A stretch of DNA of 64,000 nucleotides from UBA5018 sp947463165 (GCA_943371245.1 CALRTY020000001.1:124001-188000), one strand, 5' to 3'. Positions 24,734 to 34,069 are shown, numbered from the stretch's first letter. Notes: generated from the letters alone by a model not told the origin. A program made the numbers and translations.

Positions 24734-25550
24734 GATCATCCTCATCTAGGCAAGGTGGCCAGGCCAGGTTCACAACCACCGGCGCGTGGTCACTGGGTTG
24801 GAGCTGGCCGCGGGTGGCCTTGTGGATCACGCAGCCGGTGGCACAGGCCACCAGCTCTTCGCTGAGATAGATGTGATCTATGCGCCAGCCCCTGTCCACC
24901 TCCCAGCCGCCGCTGCGGTAATCCCACCAACTCCAATGGCCGGCATCGGGCTCAAACAGCCGGAATGCATCCTGGAGCCGTTCATCCAGCAGCTCCGCCA
25001 GGGCTTGCCGTTCGGGCTGGCTAGCCATGATTTTGCCGGTGAGGCGATCGGGATCATGCAGGTCGCGGGCCTCGGGGCCGATATTGAAATCTCCCAACAT
25101 GCAGAGGGGATCACCCTGCAGCTGCTGCCGCTCCAAGTAGCGACGGAGACCGGCCAACCAAGCCAACTTGTACTCATATTTTTCGCTATTTAATGAATTT
25201 CCATTAGGCACATAGAGGTTGAGCACCCGTATGCCATCCACCAGGGCGCTGATCACTCGCTTCTGGCTGCTGAGCTCCAGGGCATCCGGATCATCCACCA
25301 GCAGCGCATCAAAACCTATACGTACATCTTCCAGGGGCAAACGGCTCAGAATCGCCACACCGTTGTAGGCCTTTTGACCACTGATTGCCAATTGATAGCC
25401 AAGGCTCTCGAAGGCGGCGCGAGGAAACAGCTCATCCACCACTTTGGTCTCCTGCAGGCAGAGCACATCCGGCTGCTCTTGCCCTAGCCAGGCCAACACT
25501 TGCTCCAACCTGGTGCGCACCGAGTTGACATTCCAGGTGGCGATGCGCAT
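24726..25550 (-). CDS. xthA: Exodeoxyribonuclease III
   Basis: 274 residues, EEP (Mg2+-dependent AP endonuclease) family. Motifs: MRIATWNVNSVRTR at the start, LQETKV (catalytic Glu), NLYVPNG, LGDFNI, and the C-terminal RIDHIY and PSDHAPVVV (catalytic His). Cuts abasic sites and acts as a 3'-5' exonuclease in base excision repair. Start ATG 25550. Confidence 0.95.
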   Translation of the reverse strand: MRIATWNVNSVRTRLEQVLAWLGQEQPDVLCLQETKVVDELFPRAAFESLGYQLAISGQKAYNGVAILSRLPLEDVRIGFDALLVDDPDALELSSQKRVISALVDGIRVLNLYVPNGNSLNSEKYEYKLAWLAGLRRYLERQQLQGDPLCMLGDFNIGPEARDLHDPDRLTGKIMASQPERQALAELLDERLQDAFRLFEPDAGHWSWWDYRSGGWEVDRGWRIDHIYLSEELVACATGCVIHKATRGQLQPSDHAPVVVNLAWPPCLDEDDQE

Positions 25551-25632
25551 GGGGAGGCACAGGGAAGGGCTTTAGGGCCATTAGCATGCCTTTACAGGTC
25601 AACCCCGTATCCGGCTGCCTCCAGGCCCCGCC

Positions 25633-26202
25633 ATGAACTCATCCCCAGCTGCCCCCTGTGCCGAGCCAGGGGCCATCGGCCCGGCCCGTTGGTCCTGGCG
25701 CCTTGGCCCTAGCCAGGGGCTTGCGGTATTGCTGGCCCGCCTCGGCCCTGCGGCGCTGGCTGGGGGCCTAATCGCGGCCATGGGCGGCGCCGTCAATCCC
25801 GCCGCCGCCCAGCAGGCTGGTTATGGCCAGACCCTGGGCTCGAGCCAGCAGGAACGGGAGGTGGATTTTGGCACTGGCCCCAAACGCAGCAGCTCGATCC
25901 TCGATTCCACCAATCCGCTGGATCTGATGAACAAGCTGCGCCGCGGCACCGCCCTGGATAACGCCACTCCGCCAGGGGATGCGGTGGATGCGGCCCTCAA
26001 GGACTTTCAAGTTCAATCTGCCCCTGGCCAGAGCCAGTCTTCCCAATTGCCACCTGGAAGAATTTCCGCAAGCCAGCCATCCGCAGGCCAGCTATACGCA
26101 GACAAGTTATACGCAGACAAGCCAACTGATCAAAAATCCGCTGGACAGCAGCAGCCAGCTAAAACAAGCTCCCAGATTACCCAGCAGCAGCCGAATCCTT
26201 AG
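25633..26202 (+). CDS. Conserved exported hypothetical protein
   Basis: 189 residues. A hydrophobic segment (about 30-55) ending NPAAAQQAGY looks like a signal peptide with an Ala-X-Ala site. The conserved part is about residues 65-120 (REVDFGTGPKRSSSILDSTN, PLDLMNKLRRGTALD). The tail is Gln/Ser-rich and contains a short repeat (LYADKLYADK). I recognise it only as a picocyanobacterial protein of unknown role. Confidence 0.7.
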   Translation: MNSSPAAPCAEPGAIGPARWSWRLGPSQGLAVLLARLGPAALAGGLIAAMGGAVNPAAAQQAGYGQTLGSSQQEREVDFGTGPKRSSSILDSTNPLDLMNKLRRGTALDNATPPGDAVDAALKDFQVQSAPGQSQSSQLPPGRISASQPSAGQLYADKLYADKPTDQKSAGQQQPAKTSSQITQQQPNP

Positions 26203-26227
26203 CTTCATAATGCTTTGTTATTTACCG

Positions 26228-26332
26228 CTCTAGCTTAATCAACTCTAGCTTATCCAACTACAGCTTCGCCAGCATTGAATTAATCAACTTTAGATTCATC
26301 GGCTATAGCTTCATCAGCTTTTGCTCCATCGG
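26228..26332. repeat. 15-nt tandem repeat spanning the end of the TPR gene
   Basis: Seven 15-base units start at 26228, 26243, 26258, 26273, 26288, 26303 and 26318. About half are coding (last residues ADEAIADESKVD) and half lie past the stop at 26280-26282. The units stay in frame across the stop; GAA in the coding copies aligns with TAA in the others, so several copies carry an in-frame stop. Confidence 0.85.
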
Positions 26333-27137
26333 TGCCGGGCTTTTTACTTTTGATATCTTTCGGCGCTCGTAACGCCTGAATCCCCCAGGCCGCCGCCAGC
26401 CGATCCAGTCGCTGATCACCCTTGCCAGGGGTTAATGCTCGGGCCGCAGCCAGGCTCGCCTGGGCCGCAGCCAATTGACCCTGGTCTTGTTCAACCAGGG
26501 CGCGGGCCAATAAAGGCCTGGGATCTTGGGGGAAATCGCCAGCCAGGCGGCCCAGCAAGACCTTGGCTTGGGCGGCCTGGCCCCGTTTGAGCTGCAGGTT
26601 GGCCAGTAACAGGCCAATTTGCAGGGCTTGGGGCTGCAGTTTCGGCTTGCTGGCCCGGTTAAGGGCCGCTTCAAGCCGCTGCTGGGCCTGGCTGCCGCGC
26701 CCGGTTTCAAGTTGCAATAGCGCCAATTGCTGAAGCGCCTCCACCTGATCCGGCTGGCGGCTAAGCAGTTGTTGCAGCTCGCGTTCGGCGCCGCTGAGGT
26801 CATTTTGTTCGCGGCGCAGTTCCGCCAGCAGCAATTGCAGACGCCAGCGCTGGGGTTGCTGCTGGGCCAGCTGTTCCACCAGGGCGGTGGCCTCCGCCCG
26901 GCGCTCCAGGCCCACCAACAGCTCCAATAGCCGTTGGCGCTCAGCATCTGTGGCCTTGCCTGTCTGGAAGCGACGCTGCAGCACCTCGATCTCATGCTCC
27001 AGCTGCACCTGGGCGCCACTGGGGCCCGCCCGCCGCTGCCAGTGCCCAAGCCCCCAACCGGCAGCGAGGGCAAGCGCCGCTATCGCCACTGCCGCCAGGC
27101 CGAGGATGAGGCCAGAACGGTGGCGAGCGGCGGGCAT
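26280..27137 (-). CDS. Membrane-anchored tetratricopeptide-repeat protein
   Basis: 285 residues from ATG 27137 (a TTG at 27173 would add 12). One N-terminal transmembrane helix (LILGLAAVAIAALALAAGWG), a coiled-coil-like stretch (about 38-70), then TPR-like helical pairs (QRRFQTGKATDAERQRLLEL, ERELQQLLSRQPDQVEALQQ, ...). The family scaffolds protein complexes; partner unknown. The last about 15 residues derive from a 15-nt repeat. Divergent from the gene at 27226. Confidence 0.75.
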   Translation of the reverse strand: MPAARHRSGLILGLAAVAIAALALAAGWGLGHWQRRAGPSGAQVQLEHEIEVLQRRFQTGKATDAERQRLLELLVGLERRAEATALVEQLAQQQPQRWRLQLLLAELRREQNDLSGAERELQQLLSRQPDQVEALQQLALLQLETGRGSQAQQRLEAALNRASKPKLQPQALQIGLLLANLQLKRGQAAQAKVLLGRLAGDFPQDPRPLLARALVEQDQGQLAAAQASLAAARALTPGKGDQRLDRLAAAWGIQALRAPKDIKSKKPGTDGAKADEAIADESKVD

Positions 27138-27225
27138 GGATGCGGATTGGCTTGCAATCCAGTCTGACGGCAAGACGCGACTAGATTGGCCATTGGCCCT
27201 GACGGGCCCTCCATTACCAGAAGCG

Positions 27226-28125
27226 ATGCGTCAGCACCCCATTCCCCCGGTCACCGAAACGTTGCAATACCGGGCCATCGGCGTGGTGCGCGGCGTCTAC
27301 GAACCCACCGATGGCGACCAGCTCACCCGTGGTTTGATTCGCTGCGCCGACGGCACTGCCATTGAGGCCGTGGTGCTCGGTCGGTTGCTTACCTTGATGC
27401 GCCGTCACCTGGATCTGTCGATTCCCCATCTCTGGGTGGTCTATCCCAGATCGCGCGACGAACAGGTGTTGCACCTGCAATTGGTGGGCGTGTGGGAGCC
27501 CAGTACCCTCACCAACCCGGAGGAGCCCGAGGCCCCCAGTGACAGCCTGCCCGAGGGCGACGAATACTTTTCCGTGCGGGGTGAACTTATCTATACCCGC
27601 CCGGAAACTGGCGATTTAGTGGTGAAGGTGCGCCAGCTGCCCCGCCCCGATGGCAGTAAGCCCGTGCCCTTCAAGCTGCAGATCAAGGGGCAGATCCCCC
27701 TGGAACACCTGCGCCATTTTGTGGCTCTCGATCTGCGCAGACAGGGTCAGGAATTGCAGCTGGAAGGCTTGGAGGTGATCGCCCCGGTGGCCCAGCGGGG
27801 CAACCGCGGTGGCAAAAAGAGCGGCCGCCCTGGCGCTGCTGGTGGCGCTGGCGGCGGTGAGCGCAGCTCGAATCGCGGAGTTGGTCGCGGCTCTAATCGC
27901 GGATCCAATCGCGATGGCGAGGGCCGCGGCTCGGCTGGGGGCGACAACCCTGGCAGCGGCAATGGCGTTGGCACTGGCGTAGAGCGCCCTCGGGTTGACA
28001 GGAGTATCCGGCGCGTCGACGTAACCAGAGGCGGCAGTGCCACCAAAGAAACGGAAGCGGCAGGCGCTGGCGCCCCCCATCTTGTAACTGGATTGCGCAA
28101 CGCCATCAGCCGCCCAGCCCGCTGA
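27226..28125 (+). CDS. Conserved cyanobacterial hypothetical protein with Gly/Arg/Asn-rich tail
   Basis: 299 residues from ATG 27226 (an in-frame ATG at 27136 would overlap the divergent TPR gene). The N-terminal about 190 residues are well ordered (RAIGVVRGVYEPTDGDQLTR, GRLLTLMRRHLDLSIPHLWV, VRGELIYTRPETGDLVVKV). The C-terminal about 100 residues are low complexity with NRGSNRG-type repeats. Domain function not recognised. One base separates its stop from the next start, so an operon with 28127-30733 is likely. Confidence 0.7.
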   Translation: MRQHPIPPVTETLQYRAIGVVRGVYEPTDGDQLTRGLIRCADGTAIEAVVLGRLLTLMRRHLDLSIPHLWVVYPRSRDEQVLHLQLVGVWEPSTLTNPEEPEAPSDSLPEGDEYFSVRGELIYTRPETGDLVVKVRQLPRPDGSKPVPFKLQIKGQIPLEHLRHFVALDLRRQGQELQLEGLEVIAPVAQRGNRGGKKSGRPGAAGGAGGGERSSNRGVGRGSNRGSNRDGEGRGSAGGDNPGSGNGVGTGVERPRVDRSIRRVDVTRGGSATKETEAAGAGAPHLVTGLRNAISRPAR

Positions 28126-28126
28126 G

Positions 28127-28861
28127 ATGGGTTTCTGGTGGGCCACCAGCGGCACCTGGATCAACCTGGCCGCCGTGCTGCTGGGCACCCTGGTGGGTTG
28201 GGGGTTGGGCCGCCGCCTCAACCCCGCCCTCGCCGACCAGTGGCGGCGCTGGTTGGGGGTGATCACCCTGCTGCTGGGGCTGGCCATGGCCAGGCCCCTG
28301 TTGGAGCAGCGCCTGGGGGCGCTGCCGGCCGTGCTGCCAGCATTGGTGGCCCTGGTGCTGGGATCGAGCCTGGGCACTGGCCTGAACCTGGAGGCAAGGC
28401 TGGGGCGCTGGCTGGCCCGTCACCAGCTAGCCAGTAAAGCCAGCAGCGGCCTAGATAGGGCGAGCATCCTCAGCGGGGCCTTTCTGCTTTTTTGTGTGGG
28501 CCCGATGACGCTGCTGGGCTGCCTGCGCAATGGAGCCCTCGGTGAACCAGACCTGCTGCTGGTGAAGGCCTGCCTGGATGGCGTTAGCAGTGCGGTGCTG
28601 GCTTCTAGCGTGGGGCTGATGCTCGCCTGGGTGCTGCTGCCGATGGCGCTGCTGCAGCTGCCGCTGTCGCTAGCCGGAAGCGCCCTGGCCCTGGGCAGCG
28701 GGGATCCCACCAGCGCCCCGGTGCTGATCTTCTCCGCTGCGGTGGGGGGGCTGTTGGTGATCGCTCTGGCCCTGGAACTGCTCGACTTGCCCCATCCTTC
28801 GGTGAGCAATGCCATGCCAGCGCTGCTGCTGGCCCCCCTGCTGGGTTGGGGGGTGCACTGA
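28127..28861 (+). CDS. DUF554 family membrane protein
   Basis: 244 residues, about seven hydrophobic helices. The opening GTWINLAAVLLGTLVGWGLG, LGSSLGTGLNLEARLG and FCVGPMTLLGCLRNG match the DUF554 (YqgA/YdfK) family. Function unknown; transport is assumed for the family. Confidence 0.85.
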   Translation: MGFWWATSGTWINLAAVLLGTLVGWGLGRRLNPALADQWRRWLGVITLLLGLAMARPLLEQRLGALPAVLPALVALVLGSSLGTGLNLEARLGRWLARHQLASKASSGLDRASILSGAFLLFCVGPMTLLGCLRNGALGEPDLLLVKACLDGVSSAVLASSVGLMLAWVLLPMALLQLPLSLAGSALALGSGDPTSAPVLIFSAAVGGLLVIALALELLDLPHPSVSNAMPALLLAPLLGWGVH

Positions 28862-28874
28862 TGGGAGTTCAGCG

Positions 28875-29501
28875 ATGAATCAGCCCCTGGCCGCCGGCCT
28901 CGCCGTGGCCCTGGTAAGCCTGGCCGCCGTGATCGGCCCCGCCCTGGGGCTATCCCCCTGGTGGATCACCCTGTTCACGGCCCTGGCCCTGGGGGGCCTC
29001 AGCCTCGATGCGGCCAGCTACGGGGGGAGGGGGGGCCATGTGTTGGCGGAGGCCCTGCCCGGTGGCCAGGCCCGCCTGCGCCGCATCGCCATCCATGAAG
29101 CGGGCCACGAACTGATCGCCGCCGAGGAGGCGATGGAGGTGCAGCAGGTGCTGGTGGGCAGCCTGGCCTGCCTGCGGGCCGGCCTGAATAGCAATGGCAT
29201 TACCGAGCTGACTCCACCGGCCCAGGCCAAATTGCCTGCAGAAGAACTGCGCCGCTGGAGCCGGGTGCTGCAGGCCGGCATGGCCGCCGAACAGCTGATC
29301 TATGGCGACAGCCTTGGCGGCAGCGATGATCGGGCCCTGCTCGGTCGGCTGTGGGGGATGTCTGGCTTTGATGCGGAGACGGCCCAACGGGAACAGCGCC
29401 GCGCCCGCCGCGAGGTGGCCCAGTGGCTGGAACAACACCGGGAGCGCCTGGAACAGCGGGCCTGCGAGCTGCTGCTCCAGGCGCCAAGGCTGGGCCGATG
29501 A
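28875..29501 (+). CDS. Small M41-like membrane zinc-peptidase homologue
   Basis: 208 residues. Two N-terminal hydrophobic helices (about 8-45) are followed by IAIHEAGHELIA, an HExxH-type zinc motif of FtsH (M41) type, and MAAEQLIYGDSLGGSDDRAL, like the downstream region of FtsH proteases. No AAA ATPase domain. Whether it is an active protease is unknown. ATG 28875; its stop overlaps larC (ATGA). Confidence 0.75.
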   Translation: MNQPLAAGLAVALVSLAAVIGPALGLSPWWITLFTALALGGLSLDAASYGGRGGHVLAEALPGGQARLRRIAIHEAGHELIAAEEAMEVQQVLVGSLACLRAGLNSNGITELTPPAQAKLPAEELRRWSRVLQAGMAAEQLIYGDSLGGSDDRALLGRLWGMSGFDAETAQREQRRARREVAQWLEQHRERLEQRACELLLQAPRLGR

Positions 29502-30733
29502 ATTTTGCGTTGCTCGATTGCCCCACGGGGCTGGCCGGCAACATGCTGCTGGCCGCCCTGTTCGACCTGGGCGTACCGGAGGCGGTAGTGCAGGAGCCGC
29601 TGGCGGCCCTGGGGCTGCAAAACGCCTACCGGCTGGAGCTGGAGGAGCGCCGCAGTGGTGGCCTGCGGGGCCTGCACTTAGATGTACAGCTGCTGGAAGC
29701 CCAGCCCCATCACCGTCATTGGGGGGTGTTGCGGGACCAGCTGGAGGCGGCCAACTGGCCAGAAGCGCTGCGCCAGAGGGTGCTGGCGGTATTTGGCCTG
29801 CTGGCGGAAGCCGAGGCGGCCGTGCATGGCCATCCAGCAGAGCAGGTGCACTTCCACGAGGTGGGGGCGATCGATGCCCTGGTGGATGTAGTTGGGGTTT
29901 GCGCGGCTTTGCAGTGGCTAGAGGTGGATGAACTGGTGTGCAGCCCGCCACCGGCGGGTCACGGCACGGTGCGCACCGCCCATGGGCTGTTGCCGCTGCC
30001 GGCGCCAGCGGTGCTGGAGATCGCCCGCCGCAAAGCGATTCCCCTGGCCAGCAGTGAGGGCATGCCAGCAGGGGAGCTCACCACCCCCACGGGGCTGGCC
30101 CTGGCGGCCTGCTGGGCGAATCGCTTTGGAATCCCACCCACCTATATCCCCAAAGCGGTTGGGGTGGGGCTGGGCAGTCGCAGCCTGGATCGACCCAACC
30201 TGCTGCGCATCTCGCTGGCGACAGCGGCTGAAACCAGCGGCGCCCAGAGTGGCGCCCAGCAGCAAACGCTGCTGTTGCAGCAGGCCCAGATCGACGATGC
30301 CAGCGCAGAAGACCTGGCCTTTCTGGCCGAGGCCCTGCGCCAGGCCGGTGCCCTGGAGGTGTTCAGCCAGTCGATCGCCATGAAGAAGGGTCGCAGCGGC
30401 ACCCTGCTCACCGCCCTGGCGGAGCCGGCGACGGCCGAGGCCCTGCGGGCTGTTTGGTGGCGCCACAGCACCAGCCTGGGGCTGCGGGAACAGCTGCAGC
30501 AGCGCTGGCGATTACCGCGCCGGATTGTGCAATTACAAACGCCCCTGGGCCCGGTGCGGCTCAAGCAGGCCCAGCGGCCCGATGGCAGCTGGCGCTGCAA
30601 ACCCGAGCACGACGACCTGATTGAGCTAGCCCAGCGTCACCAGCTGTCGATCGAAGCGGTGCGCCAAAAGGTGATCCTGGCCGAGGGGCAGCTCCACCAA
30701 CAAACCGACCTGGAGGGCGACTTAACGCAATGA
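29498..30733 (+). CDS. larC: LarC-type nickel insertion protein homologue
   Basis: 411 residues from ATG 29498, overlapping the previous stop. LarC signature: ALLDCPTGLAGNMLLAAL at the start, VHFHEVGAIDALVDVVG, SEGMPAGELTTPTGLAL. In lactobacilli LarC inserts Ni into the pincer cofactor of lactate racemase. Neither larA, larB nor larE is in the window, so its substrate here is unknown. The ATGAAAGC at its stop recurs at the start of the next gene. Confidence 0.85.
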   Translation: MNFALLDCPTGLAGNMLLAALFDLGVPEAVVQEPLAALGLQNAYRLELEERRSGGLRGLHLDVQLLEAQPHHRHWGVLRDQLEAANWPEALRQRVLAVFGLLAEAEAAVHGHPAEQVHFHEVGAIDALVDVVGVCAALQWLEVDELVCSPPPAGHGTVRTAHGLLPLPAPAVLEIARRKAIPLASSEGMPAGELTTPTGLALAACWANRFGIPPTYIPKAVGVGLGSRSLDRPNLLRISLATAAETSGAQSGAQQQTLLLQQAQIDDASAEDLAFLAEALRQAGALEVFSQSIAMKKGRSGTLLTALAEPATAEALRAVWWRHSTSLGLREQLQQRWRLPRRIVQLQTPLGPVRLKQAQRPDGSWRCKPEHDDLIELAQRHQLSIEAVRQKVILAEGQLHQQTDLEGDLTQ

Positions 30734-30769
30734 AAGCAATTAATCCGCAATTAATCCCCCATTAACGCG

Positions 30770-31870
30770 ATGAAAGCGACCGCGAAGGCAAAAGCGAAAA
30801 AACTGCTGTCGACCTTCCAGCGAATTTGGATAGGCCTATTCAGCCGCCTGTCGAGCTGGCTCACGAGCTGGTTATTTCGCCTACGCAAGATGGCCCTGCC
30901 GTCGCGGCTGAGCAGCGGGCTGGCTCAGCTACCCGGGGGGCTGCGCCTGTGGATCAGCCTGCTAAGCCTTGGCTTTTTGCTGGCGGCCCTGGTGGGCAAT
31001 GGCCAGCAACTGCTGATGATCCGCCTGGAAGCGCAGGCTTGGTGTTGGCTGGCCCTGGCGGTGGGGGTGAGTTTGCTCAGCCTGGTGGTGAACGGCCTGG
31101 CCTGGGGGGTGATCTTGGGCCAGCTGGGCCTGAAACCCCGCTGGCAGCCACTGGTGGCCAATTACTTATCCAGTAATTTGCGCAAATATCTGCCCGGAGG
31201 TATCTGGCACCTGGCCCAGCGAGTACAACTCCTGCGCCAAGAAGATGCCCCCCTGGAGCAACCTGCCAGCGCTTCAAGGGCTCTGCTGGCGGTGCTGCTG
31301 GATCCGCTGTTGGCGGCGATTGCGGCCCTGGCACTGGTGGCCCTGGGGGGTTGGCAGGGGGCGCTGGGGGGATTGGCGCTGCTGCCATTGCTGGCCCTGC
31401 ATCCCCGCTGGCTGACGCCGCTATTGCTGCGGCTAGAGCGCCGCGAGGCCCAGCGCCTGGATATCAAAGTGAACGGCTCCGGGCAGCAAACCTTGGCCGC
31501 CACCCCCTGGCGCTCGCTACTGGCCCTGCTGGCATTTGTATTAACTCGCTTCGCGGGATTCGCCTGCTGCCTGCAGGCCTTGGAGCTCACCAATAGCCTC
31601 GCCTGGAACGACTGGTTGGCCAGTTTTGCCCTGGCCTGGACCGTAGGCCTGGTGGTGCCGGCCGCCCCGGGGGGAGCGGGCGTTTTTGAAGCCACGCTGC
31701 TATTGCGCCTGGCTGGTGCCCTGCCAGAAGCGCAGCTATTGGCGGTGGCAATTAGCTATCGCCTGGTGGTGACAATCGCTGATTTGATCGCCGCCGGTGC
31801 AGCCAGATGGGATCTAGGGCAGCTGCGGCAGCATGAAGCTGGGGGTAGCATTGAGACGAGTGCTGAATGA
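30770..31870 (+). CDS. LPG-synthase-TM/UPF0104 family membrane protein
   Basis: 366 residues with about eight transmembrane helices. The hallmark PAAPGGAGVFEATLLLRLAG lies near residue 300, and NYLSSNLRKYLPGGIWHLAQ near 130. These are typical of the lysylphosphatidylglycerol-synthase transmembrane (UPF0104/YbhN) family, here without the aminoacyl-transfer domain. Role unknown, possibly lipid flipping or modification. The N-terminal about 45 residues are a basic, variable extension. Confidence 0.75.
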   Translation: MKATAKAKAKKLLSTFQRIWIGLFSRLSSWLTSWLFRLRKMALPSRLSSGLAQLPGGLRLWISLLSLGFLLAALVGNGQQLLMIRLEAQAWCWLALAVGVSLLSLVVNGLAWGVILGQLGLKPRWQPLVANYLSSNLRKYLPGGIWHLAQRVQLLRQEDAPLEQPASASRALLAVLLDPLLAAIAALALVALGGWQGALGGLALLPLLALHPRWLTPLLLRLERREAQRLDIKVNGSGQQTLAATPWRSLLALLAFVLTRFAGFACCLQALELTNSLAWNDWLASFALAWTVGLVVPAAPGGAGVFEATLLLRLAGALPEAQLLAVAISYRLVVTIADLIAAGAARWDLGQLRQHEAGGSIETSAE

Positions 31871-32001
31871 GTTAGAGCGGTGGCGGCGACCGTTTAATTC
31901 ACACGCCAACCTTTATAAATAAGTTCTGAATAACTCATAAAAACTAGGAAATTACTGTGTCGCATCAAGAAGCCTTTACCGGCAGAAGATGATCAATAAA
32001 T

Positions 32002-32035
32002 AACCCCTAGCTTTTGCCAGGGGTTTTAACTTTGT
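32002..32035 (+). terminator. Rho-independent terminator after 30770-31870
   Basis: AACCCCT (32002-32008) pairs with AGGGGTT (32019-32025), then TTAACTTT. The same block, with the leading GATGATCAA, recurs at 33680-33722 with a CCTGG/CCAGG stem. Confidence 0.65.
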
Positions 32036-32040
32036 CGATT

Positions 32041-32067
32041 TAGCCAGTCCCCGGAAGGGACTGGCTA
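32041..32067. repeat. Perfect 11-bp inverted repeat
   Basis: TAGCCAGTCCC (32041-32051) and GGGACTGGCTA (32057-32067) around CGGAA. No T-tract. Possible attenuator or mRNA end for the minus-strand gene at 32303. Confidence 0.55.
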
Positions 32068-32072
32068 GGTAA

Positions 32073-32235
32073 GCAGAGAGATAAACAGGCAATAAAGGTG
32101 GTACGGAAATTGCCCGACCCGGCCCCACAACCTAGAAGCAAGCCAAGCCAAGCAAAGCCGTGCTTTTCCGATTGCGAAACTACTGGAGCTTTGGGCTATT
32201 CGAGCCGACCATATATGCCCAGGGCAATGACCTTG
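32073..32235. repeat. Dispersed about 150-bp repeat, copy 1
   Basis: Begins GCAGAGAGATAAACAGGCAA and shares GCAATAAA, GCCGTGCTTTTC and other blocks in the same order with 39044-39205 and 44156-44310. Copies 1 and 3 lie directly downstream of the two paralogous exported-protein genes. Non-coding. Confidence 0.65.
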
Positions 32236-32302
32236 AATTGGTGGTTAACCATACCCCATCAAACCATTTATATAAAACCCACGAACCAGGGAATGGGTTA
32301 TA

Positions 32303-33070
32303 TTAAAATAGCTTTCTGGCATTTACAACAAAAATATCGCTACCAACCTTTGGAGTATAGGTGAATGGCCCATTTTTAGCCGGCTGTTGAAACTCCCTGG
32401 GGAGCAATGGCCAAACCTTTGTGAAGTCTATGCTAACATTCTTTGTTCTTCCATCCACAATGACCCCACTGCTGTCGGGCTTGCAGTTAAGCTGTTTAAT
32501 TTTGGCCGCCGCATCTTTTTGAACTTCCTTATTTGCAGTTACATACACTAAATAGTCTTTACTCCAAATGCTTGCTTGTTTATTTGCCGCATCGATCGTG
32601 TCAAAAAAAGCAATTTTTGTCTGCGCAATTTGAATCGGGCAGATCTTTGGCACCTGCTTGCCAGCTACAACGGAATAAAGTCTAGCGCTAATTGGCTTGC
32701 CATTGGCGTCTACTGTAGTTGCACCTGCAAAGCCAATTCTCTTGTTAGTGCCAGGAATTGTTGCAACAGATTGGGTAAAGTCTAGATCTGCGATTTGAAA
32801 ACTTCCATCGCCTAGCTTGGCAGGAGTAAGGTCACTTACATTTAAAGGCACGGCAATATTATATTTTAAATTTTTAAGCGTAGTTACCTTGTTAGCCTGC
32901 AATTGAGGGCTGGTGGAAAAACTGGTAAGGCCTAAATCCAAGTTTTGAGCCGATCCCGGTAGCCCCAGTGGAGCTGCCACCAAAAAGGCTGCGATTGAAG
33001 AGGCAGAAATAAAAGGCGAAAGCCCCCGAAAAGACCGAGAGAATGAGGACGTTTGCAGCGCTTGTTTCAT
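32303..33070 (-). CDS. Exported protein of unknown function, paralogue 1
   Basis: 255 residues from ATG 33070. N-terminal signal-like segment (SASSIAAFLVAAPLGLPGSA) then a soluble domain (LDLGLTSFSTSPQLQANKVT, LNVSDLTPAKLGDGSFQIAD, YLVYVTANKEVQKDAAAKIK, TYTPKVGSDIFVVNARKLF). About three quarters identical by eye to 44381-45157. Similarity also extends into the upstream DNA. Base composition is more AT-rich than the core genes. No domain recognised; periplasmic location inferred. Confidence 0.8.
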   Translation of the reverse strand: MKQALQTSSFSRSFRGLSPFISASSIAAFLVAAPLGLPGSAQNLDLGLTSFSTSPQLQANKVTTLKNLKYNIAVPLNVSDLTPAKLGDGSFQIADLDFTQSVATIPGTNKRIGFAGATTVDANGKPISARLYSVVAGKQVPKICPIQIAQTKIAFFDTIDAANKQASIWSKDYLVYVTANKEVQKDAAAKIKQLNCKPDSSGVIVDGRTKNVSIDFTKVWPLLPREFQQPAKNGPFTYTPKVGSDIFVVNARKLF

Positions 33071-33736
33071 GGGAAGATTGAGCGAGTTGTGGAATGCAGG
33101 AGCCAGATATGCCAATCCAATGAAATGAAAGTGATCAGATCTTCGAAATCACTCCCACGTCTCAAATCATTGCATAAGCACCCGGCCTTAGCTAACATCA
33201 ATGTAAAAGTTTACACAACCACCCATTCCTCATGCATTCAATTCTCCATCGTGCAAATACAATTAGACTCAGTAATAAGAGTTAAAATTATATTAACTAC
33301 ACAAATAGCATCGTCTCTTTTGATTAATCAGAGGGTATTTATCGCCAGGACTATTGAAAGCAAGTGGGCAAAGCCAGAGACTGCCATGGGTATGATTTCA
33401 ACAAATTTATCACCTAGACACTAGGATCGCAACAGCGACAACTAATCTGTTCACATATTGTTAAATATGTGAACTATGCATATTGATAGTCTTGAAAGGG
33501 CAACTCAAAAACCACCAAACTCTAGTGATGACTTGTCATGAGAAGCATTTCAGAAAATAATCTCCCCCTCAATATAGCGAGCAGCACATACGTTTATTCT
33601 AGACGTCCGTTAGTCTCTGCGTGATCGCCATGAATCGGCTAGTTGCAATATCAATGTAAACCTTCTTTGCCAGCATAGGATGATCAACAAAAAACCCTGG
33701 CTTTTCCAGGAGTTAAAACTATCTCAGCTTAAACCG
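33071..33736. other. AT-rich spacer upstream of paralogue 1
   Basis: No gene recognised. Parts match the region upstream of paralogue 2 (for example GTTAAATATGT and ACTATGCATA near 33459-33485 against 45580-45605). The block at 33680-33722 repeats the terminator-like element of 31989-32030. Confidence 0.5.
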
Positions 33737-33828
33737 TCCCTGCGCCGCCCCTGAGTGGTAGGCATTGAGCATGGGGTGGAGCAGCAGAGAGTTGCCTGGG
33801 GCCTGCCCACTCGAAGGGCTTGTTGGCC
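33737..33828 (-). repeat. Decayed integron attC-like site after hicA
   Basis: On the minus strand: R''-like GGCCAAC (33828-33822), L'' CCCTTCGAGTGG (33818-33807), L' CCACTCAGGGG (33758-33748). The R' core (GTTAGGG in the other copy) is altered here. The arms pair with one unpaired base, as in attC sites. Starts 12 bases after the hicA stop. Confidence 0.55.
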
Positions 33829-33839
33829 GGCGTCTCCGC

Positions 33840-34067
33840 TTAAGCAAGTAACTCTTCCAGGTCATTCCTTATGATCTCAACATCACGCGGTACCTTGGCA
33901 AGCAACCCAGGCCCAAGTGATTCTCCGGAGTGCACTGGAACGACAGTTGTCCGTCCATCTGGATGCCGAAGAAAATGATGGCTGCCCTTCACCCTCTGAA
34001 TCAGAAAGCCAATCCTTTTGAGTGCCGCAATCAAGTGTTTATCTGTAATAGTTGAGTACTTAGGCAC
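33840..34067 (-). CDS. hicA: HicA-type toxin (mRNA interferase)
   Basis: 75 residues, double-stranded-RNA-binding-like fold of HicA. Motif RVKGSHHFLRHPDGRTTVVP contains the catalytic His; the family cleaves mRNA when freed from HicB. GTG start at 34067, two bases after hicB. A decayed second copy lies at 36365-36593. Confidence 0.85.
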   Translation of the reverse strand: MPKYSTITDKHLIAALKRIGFLIQRVKGSHHFLRHPDGRTTVVPVHSGESLGPGLLAKVPRDVEIIRNDLEELLA

Positions 34068-34069
34068 GC

